A stretch of 64,000 bases of DNA from assembly GCA_007449985.2 (NCBI GenBank), contig VIIQ02000593.1:186001-250000 (forward strand), written 5' to 3'. Shown here piece by piece: positions 10,749 through 26,000 of this stretch. The number at the start of each line of letters is the position of its first letter. The first letter of the stretch is position 1. A model generated the notes under the pieces. The model was not told the DNA's origin, did not search any database, and saw only the letters and a list, made by a program, of their open reading frames with translations. Origin of the DNA: Desmodesmus armatus (Eukaryota; Chlorophyta; Chlorophyceae; Sphaeropleales; Scenedesmaceae). The position numbers and the translations under genes were made by a program.

Positions 10749-13102
10749 ATGGCCCCCTTCTCTCCCGAAACCACCCTGTTTGCTATTGATTTAGACCATG
10801 AGGCTGCTCAACAGGGTGAGCAGATAGAATACAACTGCCAGCTTTTGTCTGCAAGTCACAGCATGTGCACTTGCTGCATGTGTACTTGATCAGTTGCTGA
10901 CCACCTGGCCTGTCCCTGCGTCTGCTTCACAGTGGCTCAGAACAGGAGCAGACTGGACGTCATCAAACATGCCATCTCTAACGTCATACAGGCGAAGGTA
11001 AGGCATGGGTGCGTGGCCCACCATGGTGGTGGCGCACCACCAGAACGAGAGGGCACAGCCTGACACACAGCCTTGTTTCCACTGCAGAGGTGGACATGTG
11101 CTGCACACAAGTTTGGTCTCATCACAATCCAGCAGGTGAGTTTGCGTGACGTCCCGCCTCTGTTCAAATCTGGCATGCCAGCATGGGCTGAATGCTGGCC
11201 ACGCTAGCATGGGGTGAATGCTGGCTGTCTCTGCCGATGCCAGTGTGACACCAGCTGTTGTTGTGTGCACAGAGTTTCTGTGAACCTGAACAGTGTTGTA
11301 CGGGAGTGATCATTTGTGATAGTGATCAGCACCATCAATGGTGTGGTGTTGCAACCCTTGACGTTTGTCCTGCAGGACGTGTGCAGCCTCCACCCGCTAG
11401 GGGCCACGCACAGCGTCGAACGCACCTTGGAGGCTTTGCAGTCACTAAAGCTGCCACACAGCACACCAGCACAGCCCCAGCAGCCCTTTGACCTAGGTTC
11501 CCTTGTGTCAGCTGTACATCCACTGCAGCAGCAAGAGCAGCCCCACACCGGTACCGCCGCGCCACAGCAGCTGCATGGGGGCCTGCTCGTCCCGTTGGCT
11601 GATAATGCAAGCAGCGGCAGCAGCAGGGCCAGCGAGCCCCAGCAGCAGCAGCAGCTGCGTGTTGTGCTGGTGTACTGCCGGTCAAGGCTGCCTGCTCCTG
11701 TGTGGCGCAGTCACAAGCAGGCAGGGTTGGCAGTGGACTGTCTGCATGTCCATGATAAGCCACAGCCAGGGGAGCAGCAGCAGCAACTGCAGGTAGGCAA
11801 AGCTTTGGCCAAGCATGGAAGTGCTGTCAAGCTGTATTCATCACGCATGTCAAGCAGTGCCGGGAATGCGCAGCCACACAGAGACCCGCAAGCATGCAGA
11901 CTGCAACCATGTGGCATTCACTTCATTGCAGTGTCTCTGCTGAGCTTGCCCAACAGCATTGTGTGTCGTGCGCTTTTTGTTGTGGCGCTGTGGTTGCAGT
12001 GTTATCCCAAGTGCTTAGCATCATGGCAGACTTAGCATCAAGGCAGAGTGTGCACCACATGCTGCTTGTTATGTGTTGACACTGTTAGTGCATCTGGGTG
12101 TTGTGCCCTGCAGGAGGTGTACAGTACCATTGAGCAGCTGGTGGACAAGATGTCTTTGCAAGCAGGGCATGCCAGCTTGATATACGAGTGCACGGGCAGG
12201 AACTTGGCCAAGCTGCTGAGCTGCATGGTAAGCAGGCGGACAATTTGTCGTATGGACGTGTTCCAAGTAGCTTGCATAGCAAGCTGTGCAGAGACCAACA
12301 GAGATGGGGCATGGCGGGCCACTGCCCAGCACGTGCAGGAAAGCGTGGCGCAGTGAGATCATGCTTCAACCTGTGCCGCCTGCGCATGCTGCCCTGCCTG
12401 TGTGCGCAGTCCGTGATGCTGTCACATCCAGCGCAGCGTCCGCCACAGGAGCTGGCGAAGCCGCCAGTGGACCTTGCCCTGGCAGACCTGCAGCCACTGC
12501 CTTCAGATGCAGCCAACCTGGCCAGTGGGGTCCCCATCATGTCGGCAGCACAACTCCCAGCTGCCGCAGGTGGGGCATGGGCGCGGCCTTTGAGTGCTGG
12601 AGCAGCTGCAGCTTCAACAAGCAGCGCCAGCACGGCTGATAGAGCTGCAGCAGGGTCCGCGCTGCCCAGTTGGATGGACCCAAACAGCAGGCCGGCACCT
12701 GGAGTGCCTGACCCGTGGGCGATGCCGCAGCAGGCGGCAGGCAGCTCTAGTGGGGCAGCAGCAGTGTCGGTGCTGGAGCGGGGTGCTGCTCAGCAGGCAG
12801 GCGATGGAACAGCCATCCCAGCTGCAGCACACGATGTGGTCACAGGGGTGCCTGCTGGCTGTGTGGATGGCGTGCCTGATGCTGATACACCCATGATTAG
12901 CATGGGCATGGACTTGGCTGAGGGTGTGGTGATTGGCCTGGACGCTAGTCGAACAGGCAGCTTGAGCTTGGATGCTGTCGACGGAGCAGGCTCCAGGAGG
13001 AGCTCGCTGCAAGCGATTGTGGCAAGTGATGCTGAGTTGGCAGAGCTGGCACAAAGCCTGGAGGTGTCCAATGTGTCTACCTACTACCCCAAGATTAGTT
13101 AG
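10749..13102 (+). CDS. BABAM1: BABAM1/MERIT40 (NBA1) homologue, BRISC/BRCA1-A complex subunit
   Basis: MERIT40 is the VWA-like scaffold that holds the BRCC36 deubiquitinase complexes (K63-ubiquitin removal) together. Exons are 10749-10815, 10933-10997, 11088-11135, 11376-11792, 12114-12227 and 12410-13102 (phases 1, 0, 0, 0, 0), about 467 residues. Family features are the VWA-like start ETTLFAIDLDHEA, then NRSRLDVIKHAISNVIQAK, HKFGLITI, QQPFDLGSLV, QLRVVLVYCRSRLPAP, EVYSTIEQLVDKMS, and the C-terminal VMLSHPAQRPPQE, which corresponds to the LLAHPxQRxxQ segment of MERIT40. An Ala/Pro-rich tail of about 190 residues, ending LAELAQSLEVSNVSTYYPKIS, has no counterpart I know. An extra small exon between 11135 and 11376 cannot be excluded. 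The assignment rests on motif order remembered from the family, not an alignment. Confidence 0.72.
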
Positions 13103-14372
13103 ACACCACAAATTTCTGGAGGGATAGCGACTCTGCTTGCATCCGACTGTATTGCCATAGCTCCTGTTGCTGTATGGGTTGTAATGGCTGCAGCGTGTGT
13201 TGGTCGTACTGCCATGGCCCATGTCATGTCACGTGACGGTTGCATCTCCACTTGAGATCTGCACTTCATAGAGTTGGGCATACGAAGCATAGGGTGTGTA
13301 GTTCTGCTTGAAAGGCGTACGGTTGGCTGGCTGGGCATGTGCACACACCTTGCTGTGCACAGCAGGCACATACAGACTTCCTGTTGCGCTCTGACGCTTC
13401 CTGATGGATACCTCAGCATCATCAAGCAGCACTACTAGCAGCAAACCAAGGAATGTCACATCCAAGACTGACCAAGGAATGATACATGCTAAAGTCATGC
13501 ACACACACAGGTCCAGGACAGGACACAAGCCTTAGCAAGCCACACATGCATGTCAAGCACATGCACATGGCAGGTGGCTTGCTGTTGCATGAGTGTCGAC
13601 AGCTTGCCGGCCACTGAAAACCACACCAGAGATCGGCTACCTGTAGGAACATGGTAACCCTCATGGAGCTGGCTGCGTGCAGCCGCTGGCAGTATGATAT
13701 GCTTGGCATTTGAGCCAGAGGCAGTAGTGACGCACATGCAGAGCCCAGACTTCCCCGACTGGGCTGATGCACAGCACAGCCTTGGTGAAGACAGGGCTGA
13801 AGCTGCAACTGATGCCGAAAAACATCTGTTGTAACAGCTATGCCTGCCTGCTGCAGCAGTGCTTCACCCACACTGGTGGGCTGTCACAGAACAAGCCCAT
13901 CTAGCCTAGAAGGAGGCCTTCCACATACGCCAGCCGCCACAGGGTGATCACAAATCACTACCTACCAAACTGACTGGGGGTACAAAAGTGGCTGAATGAC
14001 GACAGCACCAGCAGGAATCAGTACTACCATACAGTGATTTAGGATGCATAACTCCATGGCATCTGAGCCGCCAAGGCACATATGCAGCCATGAGCTACCT
14101 TGAGGCACGTGCACTATGATGCTCCGCTTATGCAGCGGGTCTTGAACCTGCCCATGCAGGAGATGCCATCAAATGACAAAATGTAACAGCAACACGGCGG
14201 TGGCGCCGGCCAGCACAGTGACCTGCTGGACCAGCATGCCGCCGCTGCCTGAACGAAGACTACGTTGCATCCTGCAGGGTCAAGAGATGAGAACTGACAC
14301 TTGTCATTGTAAAGTCATCATTGCGCCTTGGCAAGCCGTTGGGCCCAGCAAATATGGCAGTGCATGGAGAAC
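13103..14372. other. Unassigned region with minus-strand open segments
   Basis: These 1.27 kb lie between the convergent ends of the BABAM1 homologue (+) and the 586-aa gene (-). Minus-strand open segments look faintly coding: one ends at a stop at 13229 (contains DDAEVSIRKRQSATGSLYVP), one spans about 13640-13740 (AAARSQLHEGYHVPT), and a 33-codon ORF with a hydrophobic C-terminus (GATAVLLLHFVI) runs from about 14273. I could not join them with consistent phases, so I do not call a gene. Confidence 0.3.
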
Positions 14373-16848
14373 TTATGCCCTCAGAAATACAGGGGGGGTG
14401 TAGCCGTCGTTGCCTGGGCCATCCCTCAGTGCATGCTCCAGCAGCTCCTTCAGCTCCTCCACACCAGCAAAAAGCTTGGCCCCTGCATACAGACAGGATA
14501 CAAGGCACAACTGGTGAGCATACCTCCACCTTGTGTGCCGACAGCACATGCAGGTGCATGTGACACGTCTTGGAAGGAGCACAGTGTGATCCCCTCGGCG
14601 CTCCTTACTGGAAGGCTGTGGGAATGCAGCATAAGTGAGTCCCACACTTATGATGCGCACCTGCCTCCGTGTTCCAGCCTGTTCCAGCAGCCAGCCCGTC
14701 GTGCATGCCCTTCACAGCATCGTACACATTGCCAAGGTCTCCGTAGCCGTTGCCATTGCCAGCTGCATGCAGGGCCAGGATGAGGCTGTGCCTCCTCTTG
14801 TTGTTGGTGACCAGCTTCCTTATTGCCCTGTGCGCACAGTAGGACAAGGTGACATGGCAGCGCATGTCAGGTTGTAAGGCATGTTGTCTAGTGCGTACCG
14901 TGACGGTGGGGATGTGCTGGCGTGCTGGCAAATCGACCAGCGCACAGCATGTGCATACCACTACACTTCTGTGCCGACACACCACGCAGTACGGGTAAAC
15001 TACCAACAGCGCACCTGTGCACACCCACACCAAACCACATCTTGTGCGGCTCCAGTGTCCCGCCCAGGCAGTACGAGCTGCAGTCAGGGTCATGCATCTC
15101 CATGTACATCAGCTGTGCTGGTGGCACCCTTGCAGGCTTTGCTGGTGGTGCAGGCACAATGGGTGCTGGGCCAGGCATGCAAGGGCCGCTGGCGCTGGCG
15201 CTTGCTCTGCTGCCCATGCGGGACAGCTGGCCTGTGCCGGAGCTGCTGAGCCTGCTTGGGCCTGGTGCCGCACCCCCCATGCTTGCATCTCGGCTGTCAC
15301 AGCTTTGGAAGCTGCCAGTGCCACTGCTGCTGCGTGAAAGCCGGCTGCCGCTCAGGGGGTGCCTACCAGCAGCAGTGAGCAGCGCCGTGGGAGTGATGGG
15401 GCTTATGGAGCCTTCTGTCGCCATCTTGGGCAGAGCTTGAGTTGCATCTGCTGCGGCAAGGTCATCCCTGCCTGCTGAGGTGCTGGGATTGCAAGCAGTG
15501 CTGTGCTGGTCTGTGCCCAGCACAGTGGAAGTGCCGGTCCTGACGGGTGCTGGCATGGCCTGCAGGAATGAATCTTCACTGGTGCTGCTGCCAAACGCAC
15601 CCTGCAGGAGGCGTCCATAGCTGCTGCTGGTGCAGCCACCAGGATGCACGCTGCCGGGTGTGGGTGGGCTGGAGCTTGTGGACATGAGGGCAGCCACTCT
15701 TGCAGTGAGGTCAAACTGGACAGGAGCGGGTGGCGCCTGGTGGTGAGGGCTGGGCCTTGGTGGCGGTGGTGGTGGCACAGAGCTGACTCGGGGCGGTGGC
15801 GGAGGTGGCTGTCCAACAAACAGTGTGCGTCCTGCAGGACTGGACGGTGCTGACATGCCACCAGCACGTGTTGCGTCTGCCCATGATCTTGCACACATGG
15901 GCTGGGGCGAGAGCAGGGAGGCGCCCAGGAGCTGGTTGGGTGTCATGGCGTGTGGAGACATGAGCAGCTCAGCACAGGGGAGGTGCGCCATGTGCATGTG
16001 CTCTGGGGTCACAGCCTGAGCTGGAAGCTGCTGGCAAGCTGACATGTCCAGTGCTGTGCTGCACAGGGCCAGTTGCTGGTCGTCCCAGCAATTGTCATAA
16101 TGCAGGGCGCTGTGCTGCTGCAGATAGACGGGGTTGTAGCACGAGTGGTCGTCCGCAGGATCAGCCAGGAAGCTGCCTGGTGGCTCCCCAAACCTGCTGG
16201 CACTGCTGCAATGTGTGAACTCTCTCAGGGCCTTCAGCTGTGATAGGTCATGTGCCTTTGGGGAGAAGGCCTCAATGCATGGGTCCTGCGGTTGAATGTC
16301 GCGAGATGGGGAGTGATTTGGTTCGTTGCAGAGTGCTGAGCAGGTGCAATGCATTTTGTTGCGTGTGTGCTGGGCTTGATGGCTGCACTGCTGCTGTACC
16401 GACCACAGACCTGGGTTGGGTTGAGTGTGCTGGGCTCGGCCACGGTGCTGATCACACTGTTGCAGGCTTGCCAGAGACTGCTCATGCCATCACCCACGCC
16501 AAACAGGGAGTAAGTCTGCAGCAGCAGTCACAGGAACGTTTTGGTTGGGCCAGCCACGGAACAGCGGTTGCAACTGCTGTGTTTGCTGCACACGCTGATC
16601 GGACTGCACAAGTCGGTGCAATAAAGCTTCAACGATACACTGTAATTGTTGGAACTGGTCCCTGGTCGCAGCATTCGCCAGCTGTTGGTCTTGTCAAACC
16701 AGCGGCAATGCTTTCCTAGCTTGCTGACGCCACCTCTCACCTTTTTAGGAGTCCGATCCTGCAACTTGCTTGCTCCACTCATTGCTACGTCACCCAAGGA
16801 GTCGCTGCTGGTCCTCTGCTGCGAGTTGCTCCCTGCCACGTCCTCCAT
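14373..16848 (-). CDS. Unknown 586-aa protein, Ser/Pro-rich, 5 exons
   Basis: I do not recognise this family. Exons are 16848-16741, 16515-16411, 16285-15015, 14827-14661 and 14482-14373 (stop TAA). All four junctions keep frame (phases 0, 0, 2, 1). Two regions look folded. The N-terminal ~120 residues contain TYSLFGVGDGMSSLWQ, EAFSPKAHDLSQLKALREF and RFGEPPGSFLADPADD. The C-terminal ~120 residues contain MEMHDPDCSSYCLGGTLEP, RKLVTNNKRRHSLILALH, GNGNGYGDLGNVYDAVKG and AKLFAGVEELKELLEHAL. Between them is a ~340-residue disordered linker with two proline runs (PPPPPPR) and many Ser/Thr. No signal peptide, transit peptide or membrane helix is evident. The large third exon carries the whole linker. 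The start is the first ATG in the first exon with matching phase. Confidence 0.7.
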
Positions 16849-17401
16849 CTGTCCTAGATGAGCCACCCAGCGACTTCGTGCCGACTCAGCTAAACATCTT
16901 CAAGCTCTCTATGATGATTCACAGTGCAAGGGTCACAAAGCCAAGGCTTTCCAGGCAGTAGGAGGCCGTCTCACACTGTCACACTGTTACGTCGGCAGGG
17001 TTTTGCTGGGTTTTGGCAGTCTGATCCGCATTACCGCTTTACCGCAATCAAAGCCTACTTCTGACGGTGCTTCAACCCTCAATGCCCACAACCAAGCTCC
17101 AGCACAGGTGCAGCACCCACCCCCAGCACAACCCCCAGCACAACCCCCAGCACACACACTGGCAGCAGGGGCAGCTGCCACCCATGATAGAGCTGCACAA
17201 TGTGTTGAGCAAACCCGAAAATCTACCAAAACAATGCTGCAGGAGCACCACTGCATCAGCAGGACGTGACGCTGCTGTCTGCAAATCTCGTGCTGCTTGC
17301 TGGTCTTGCAGGACGGGGTGCTGCTGACAGCAGCTTGTGTTACCACCACATCCCTGCCATGGTATGCCATGCAGCAAATCAACTCCACTGCCCATGCCTT
17401 G
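16849..17401. other. Intergenic region, no gene seen
   Basis: These 553 bases separate the start of the unknown 586-aa gene from the stop of TyrRS, both on the minus strand. They should hold the TyrRS 3' UTR and the upstream gene's promoter. A short cagcacaaccc tandem (about 3 units) lies near 17118-17156. Open frames here are fragmentary. Confidence 0.5.
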
Positions 17402-20814
<3,413 letters not shown>

Positions 20815-21172
20815 GAGCCCTTTGACCAGCATGGCTGCTGCCAGTGCCCTGTTGGATGAGTAAAATCCTCAGTAAGGCTTTTAGACAGGAGATTATCCTC
20901 CTGGGGAACGGAAGGTCACTGAATTGCACTCCCTCACTTGGGGATCAGCAGCAGCAGCAGCAGCAGCAGAACTAGTCCGATGCAGAGCACAACAGCACGA
21001 TATGAATGTTTGTAAGCTTTACAATTCAAGCAATGTACTGTGGTTTTTGGCGCGGTCAACCGTGACATGAATGTCTGGTTGGCAACTGACTCCATAGATC
21101 AGGTGTTACCTGCGCTATTATTGCTGATTGCACAAGAAGCCGCTGTTAGGTGCTCGAAATTCCAGATAGACA
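20815..21172. promoter_or_regulatory. Shared upstream region of TyrRS and FSH1-type gene
   Basis: The two genes diverge with start codons 358 bp apart, so both promoters probably lie in this stretch. It holds a short CAG run near 20947-20970 (agcagcagcagcagcagcag). There is no recognisable TATA box. This is inferred from layout only. Confidence 0.4.
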
Positions 21173-22785
21173 ATGACAAGTACACCTCAGAAGCTGCAGA
21201 TCCTGGTGCTGCACGGCAGCAGGCAGGATGGGGAAGTGTTCTCCCAGAGGCTGAAGACATTGACCAAGAAGCTGAAGAACATAGCAGTGAGTGTAAAGGT
21301 GTCAGATCCTGCCCAGTCAGGGGTTCACTGGCTGCACCTGTGAGGACAGCCTGTCAGGCCGCCCCTGCCACTGGCCCCTGCTCTCAACTGATGCCTCGCC
21401 GTGCCTGCTGTATGCCACCGACTGCATGCGCCGCCTGTGGTGCATGCAGGACCTGCACTTTGTATCAGCACCGCACACGCTGCCGCTGCAACATGGGCAA
21501 GCCATACCCATGCGCGCCTGGTGGCGGCATTGGAACATCGGCACAGAGGAGTCCACGGCAGCAACAGCATCGCAGGACGGCTTGCAGGCACCACCAGCAC
21601 AGAACAGCAGTAGAAGCACGCAGGACCACAGCAGCTCAGCCTCACCCCAGCAGCCTGAGCAGCCACAGCAACAGCTTGCGACCACAGCAAGCGCAGGATC
21701 ATGCCCCTCACCATTCAGCACGCAGGTGCAGCTGGAACCACAGCAGGAGCAGGAGGATCAATCAGGCGATGAGGAGCTGCCAGCCCCACTGGTGCAGCAG
21801 CTGCAGCACCAGCCCTCGCTGCTGCATGGGCAGGCCAGGCAGGAAGAGATCAGCACCATGATGGCATCCGGATGGGAGGCAGTTGTCCTGCACGACTGGG
21901 CTGCTTCCCTGCAGCACCTTACGCACGTCTGGACGAGCGCAGAGCAGGAGTTCGACGGTGTGCTGGGCTTCAGCAACGGAGCAGCGGCAGCGTTCCTGTT
22001 TGCCGCGCATGCCGCTGCACACCCCGACACGTTTGGGTCGCTGAGGTTTGTGGCCCTAGCCGGCGGGTATGTGCCAGATCCTCTGGAGAAGCTGCTGCAT
22101 CCCAGCCTCCTGGCTGGCACTGCAGGAGGTGCAAACAGCAGCAGCAACGGCCCAAGTGCTGGCAGCGGCAGCGGCAGCGGCAGCGGCAGCGGCAGCGGCA
22201 GCAACAGCGGCAGCGGCAGCAGTGTTCAGCCTGTGCTGAGGCTGAAGGCCCCTCTGCCGTTTCCATCGCTGCACATGATGGGCAGCAACGACCCTCTGAT
22301 TGACATGGATGTTGCTGTGCAGCTTATGCAGTGCTTCCAGACACAGGGCAGGTGAGGCATGACCCAGTACCTGCTATCGATGAGGCACTGCAGCACCACT
22401 CAGCATGGAGCAGGGTAGCTGCCCAGTCAGCCGTGTGCTGCCTGTGCTGAAGCTGCTCTCTCGTTGAAGGGTGATGTTGCTGCATGATGCATGGCACCGA
22501 AGTTCACAGTGTGTGCTCTGCCTGTGCTGACCATGTCGTCCTGCAGGGTGCAGCTGGTGCATGACTCTGGCCACTGTGTGCCTCAGCAGGCCCGCTTCAT
22601 GCAGGACATCTTGAAGTTCATAGTCAGCTTTGCAGAGATACTGGTCATGCCAGTACGGCCCCACCACCCGCTCAAGCACACTCCTGCAGCCGCAGCCAGC
22701 GCAGCTGCTGCCCCTGTTGAGGCGGCTGTTGCAGAGATAGAAGCTAAGCTGCACAGGCAGGGGCTGAGGGAAAAGGTCTCAAAAG
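21173..22785 (+). CDS. FSH1/OVCA2-type serine hydrolase domain, probably N-terminal part of a fusion
   Basis: FSH1-family proteins are small alpha/beta-hydrolases of the serine hydrolase superfamily with poorly known substrates. Exons are 21173-21286, 21450-22351 and 22547-22785 (phases 0, 2). Motifs are the start QKLQILVLHGSRQDGEVF, then DLHFVSAPH, the nucleophile elbow GVLGFSNGAAAAFLF (Ser about residue 213), the acid region SLHMMGSNDPLID and the catalytic His in VHDSGHCVPQQ. A ~110-residue Gln/Ser/Pro-rich insert after the SAPH strand and a (Gly-Ser)n run encoded by ggcagc repeats near 22156-22206 are lineage-specific additions. The third exon runs ~55 residues past the usual FSH1 end and finishes at a good donor (AAAAG|GTAGGA), phase 1, which matches the acceptor at 23003 of the RWD/GTPase exons. 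If that intron were not removed, translation would stop at 22814. I think the fusion is more likely than two genes. Confidence 0.8.
22156..22206. repeat. ggcagc hexanucleotide repeat in coding sequence
   Basis: About eight mostly perfect ggcagc units encode alternating Gly-Ser in the FSH1-type exon. The tract lies between the core hydrolase strands and the acid motif, so it probably extends a surface loop. Confidence 0.85.
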
Positions 22786-23002
22786 GTAGGAGCATCGGCA
22801 GCATCTGTGTCTGACTGGACTAATTTCAGCAGTGTCGTCACGCAGTCATTCCGAAAGTGCCATCGCAGCATGGTGCAGAGTACACCAGCATGCTGCTGTC
22901 AGTTTATCAACCTTCGTGTGGCGGCCACACGATTGGCACTAGGGCGCCTCCTTCTTCCACCCCAATGCCATGGCCCCTGCTGCCATCCTTGCTGGCATAC
23001 AG

Positions 23003-26000
23003 GTCCAGCCAAGAAGAAGGTGCTGATCCACATGGACTCCTCAGGCCAAGCACACCAGCACCATGACCACCTGCTCAGTCCCCGGGCCAGCAGCAGTCAT
23101 AACCACAGCACCCAGCAGCAGCATGCACCCGAGCAGCCCAGCACACTGCAGGCAGGGCCCGACAGTGCAGTGCAGCATGTGCCTTCAAGCACAGGTGCTG
23201 GGGCAGCTGCAAGCTCTGGTGCTGGTGCTGTTGCAGCCACTGGCGCTGGTGATGGTGCTGGTGCAGCAACAGCGGGTCAAAGCTTTGGGGAGGCTACAGA
23301 CATGCAGCTTGAAGAGCTGGAAGCTCTAGAAGCCATCTTTGGTTCAGAGTACAGGCTTGTCAGTAGCTGCCCACCTACCTTTGTCATCTCCCTGAGAGAG
23401 CCTGGCAGTGAAGAGGCAGACGAAGGAGAGCCATGCAGTGGGACCTACCAGCCTCCCAGTGCGCTGTTCAGTCTGAAGTTCAAACTTCCAAAGGTGAGGC
23501 TACCAAGCCACTGCTTTTGCTGCTCAAACTATTAAGTGTGTGAACCCACAATGGATATACACAATCCGCGTCTTTTTGGAGAAGCTTTGCAGCAGGAATG
23601 TCATGCATATGCTGAGAGTTGCTGTTGGCGGCAGGTGACAAGGTGTTGCCTGCCACAAGGCATTGCTGGGCCAACGCGATGCGCCTTCCAGCAGGTTCAA
23701 GTGCAGCCAGTGCTTGTGCTGACGTGTGTGAACGCATGCGCAGATCACCGCCACCCAAGCCATGTCCTGGCCCAGTGTTCACACTGACCTAATGTTTGGC
23801 ATGCATGCTTGGGTGGTGTACACGTGTGCATGTGCAGGACTACCCCAGCAGCTCCTGCGCTCAGCCAGTGCTGGACATCGAAGGCCCCCTCAGCACACAA
23901 GACCCCGCCAGATCAGCCCTCCGTCAGCACCTATCCAGTGTTGCAGCCGAACAGCAGGAGGAGCTGGCCGGCAGCGGGGGTTACATCTGGCAGCTGGTGG
24001 GTGCAGCGAAGGAGTGGATTGACGCCAACCTCAACCCTGCCGACCTAGCAAGCCGCAAGGCCGGTCAGTTTGCAAGTATGGCTGCTGCGGCAGCGGCAAG
24101 TACAACGGCACCCAGCGCCAATGGGTCTGCAGTCGCTGCCGTCGCTGCGGGAGCCGCTGGTGCTGCAGATGCTGCACCAGGTGGTGGGAATGCGGTGGCA
24201 TGGTGGGAGAAGGAGGCGGCGATTGATCTGCAGTTGGTTGACAAGGCCACTGCAGAGGCAGCAGCAGCACACTGGGCCAGCTGGTCAGTGAGCCAGGAGG
24301 ACAACCCCTGGGATACTGATGATGAAGCAGCAGCAGCGGCAGCAGGGGCCAGCACCACCAGCAGCAGCAGTGCTGAGGCGTTGGCGTCAGCAGGTGACGG
24401 CAGCAGGGGCAGGTGGGATTATGTAATTGGTCTTGTTGGCAAGCCGTCAGCCGGGAAGTCCACATTCTTCAATGCTGTGACAGGTGAGGGCAGTTGCTGC
24501 TGTGGGTGGTGTTTGTTGGTTTTAAAAGGCAGCATAGCCTCTAGCCTTGATTTACCAGGTCTCTTGAGGGAGTGAGCATGTCGGCAGCTTGTCAGATTTG
24601 TCCATCTGTATCCTTAAATGTGTTGGCCCCTGTGCAGCACTGCTATGAACCAGCCTGATAGTTGAACAATTCAAGACCTGCTGGTGTTGACTGTTCCGAT
24701 GCTGACATCAAGTGCGCACAGTTGCAAAGAAGTGTGCTGGTGGATGCTGGTGTTTGCTGACACGGGGCAGTGCGCCTGGCTTCCCTTTTTTTGTGTTCAC
24801 CCCCTCCACTCCCCAAATCATCACCTGCCCCTTTTTGCCCTTGTCACCCCTCCTGCTGCTCTTCCTCCAATGTCTGCCTGAACAGACCCCGTGAATGAGG
24901 AAGATGCTGCTCGAGAGGGCTCCTACCCCTTCACCACCATCACACCCAATGTCGGACGGGGATTCATCGCCCTGCCAGACCCTAGTCCCTCGCTGGGGCT
25001 CAGACCCGATCAAGTGCAGCCCGCCTATGGCTTTGCCCCAGGGCTGGACATCATCAAGCTGCAGCAGGCAGGGTTCAGCAGCATAGGGCCTTTGCAGCAG
25101 CTGGTCAAGGACTGCGGCTGGCAGCAGCAGTTTGTGGCGGCTGGTGCGCACGCGGGCGTCGGGGATGATGGTGTGCTGTGGCGGCGTGTGCCGGTGGTGG
25201 TGAAGGATGTTGCTGGACTTGTGCCAGGTGAGCCTTCTTTATCTGCCATCATCTGTTGTGCTGGTACATCATTAGAGGGAAGGAGATCAAACGTGCTGGC
25301 TGTACTGGGTGCCTGGCCTTGCCCACGAATCATTCGTAGGGCCCTACCACACACCCTGCACAGGGTGTCTATCCTGCGTGGCGACCCTGCAACGGCCTTT
25401 TGCAGGGGGGGGTCCAGAGTAACAACTGACTGGCGGCTGCGGCATGCTCTGCTGTCTGTAGGGGCCTACCAAGGGCACGGTCGTGGCAATGCTTTCCTTG
25501 GCGACCTGTGTGACGCTGATGTGCTGGTGCATGTGGTGGATGCCAGCGGTACAACAGACAGCAAGGGGGTGGCCATGGCAGCGGCACCGACGGCACACGA
25601 CACACAGCAGCCCGATGGGCCACAGGAGCGGGCGGGGAAGGCGGACGCTGGGGGCGAGGACCCTGTGCAGGAGATCAGGTGAGGGGCTGCTGTGCTGGCT
25701 GTCCGACATGCCTCATGAACCCCCTTCAACATGGGAATGTATTCAGGCTGCAGCTGGTGGTATTGCATTGCACAGGGGGGTCCCTGCATTGGCTCAACAA
25801 GGTCATTGTGGGTGAGTGCATCTGTGCCAGCTGTGCTGGTATGGCTGTACCTTGGTGGCTGATGATGATCATACACACTTAGGATCGACCAACTGAGCCC
25901 CGCAAGGCTCTGATGAAAGACAGCTCTGAGGCCACCACAGTTGTGTGCACATGTGTGGGTGTTTGAGGGAGCATCCTGCCTGTTGTGTCGTGCTGCGCCT

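Noticed and set aside
11258..11375. Possible extra exon in the BABAM1 homologue (SFCEPEQCC...)
   Set aside because: The protein reads better, and stays in frame, when the exon at 11135 joins directly to 11376. The Cys-rich segment has no family counterpart.
22807..23535. ORF beginning upstream of the RWD domain as a separate start
   Set aside because: The first ~65 codons lie in what is best read as the intron 22786-23002. The conserved part begins only after the acceptor at 23002.
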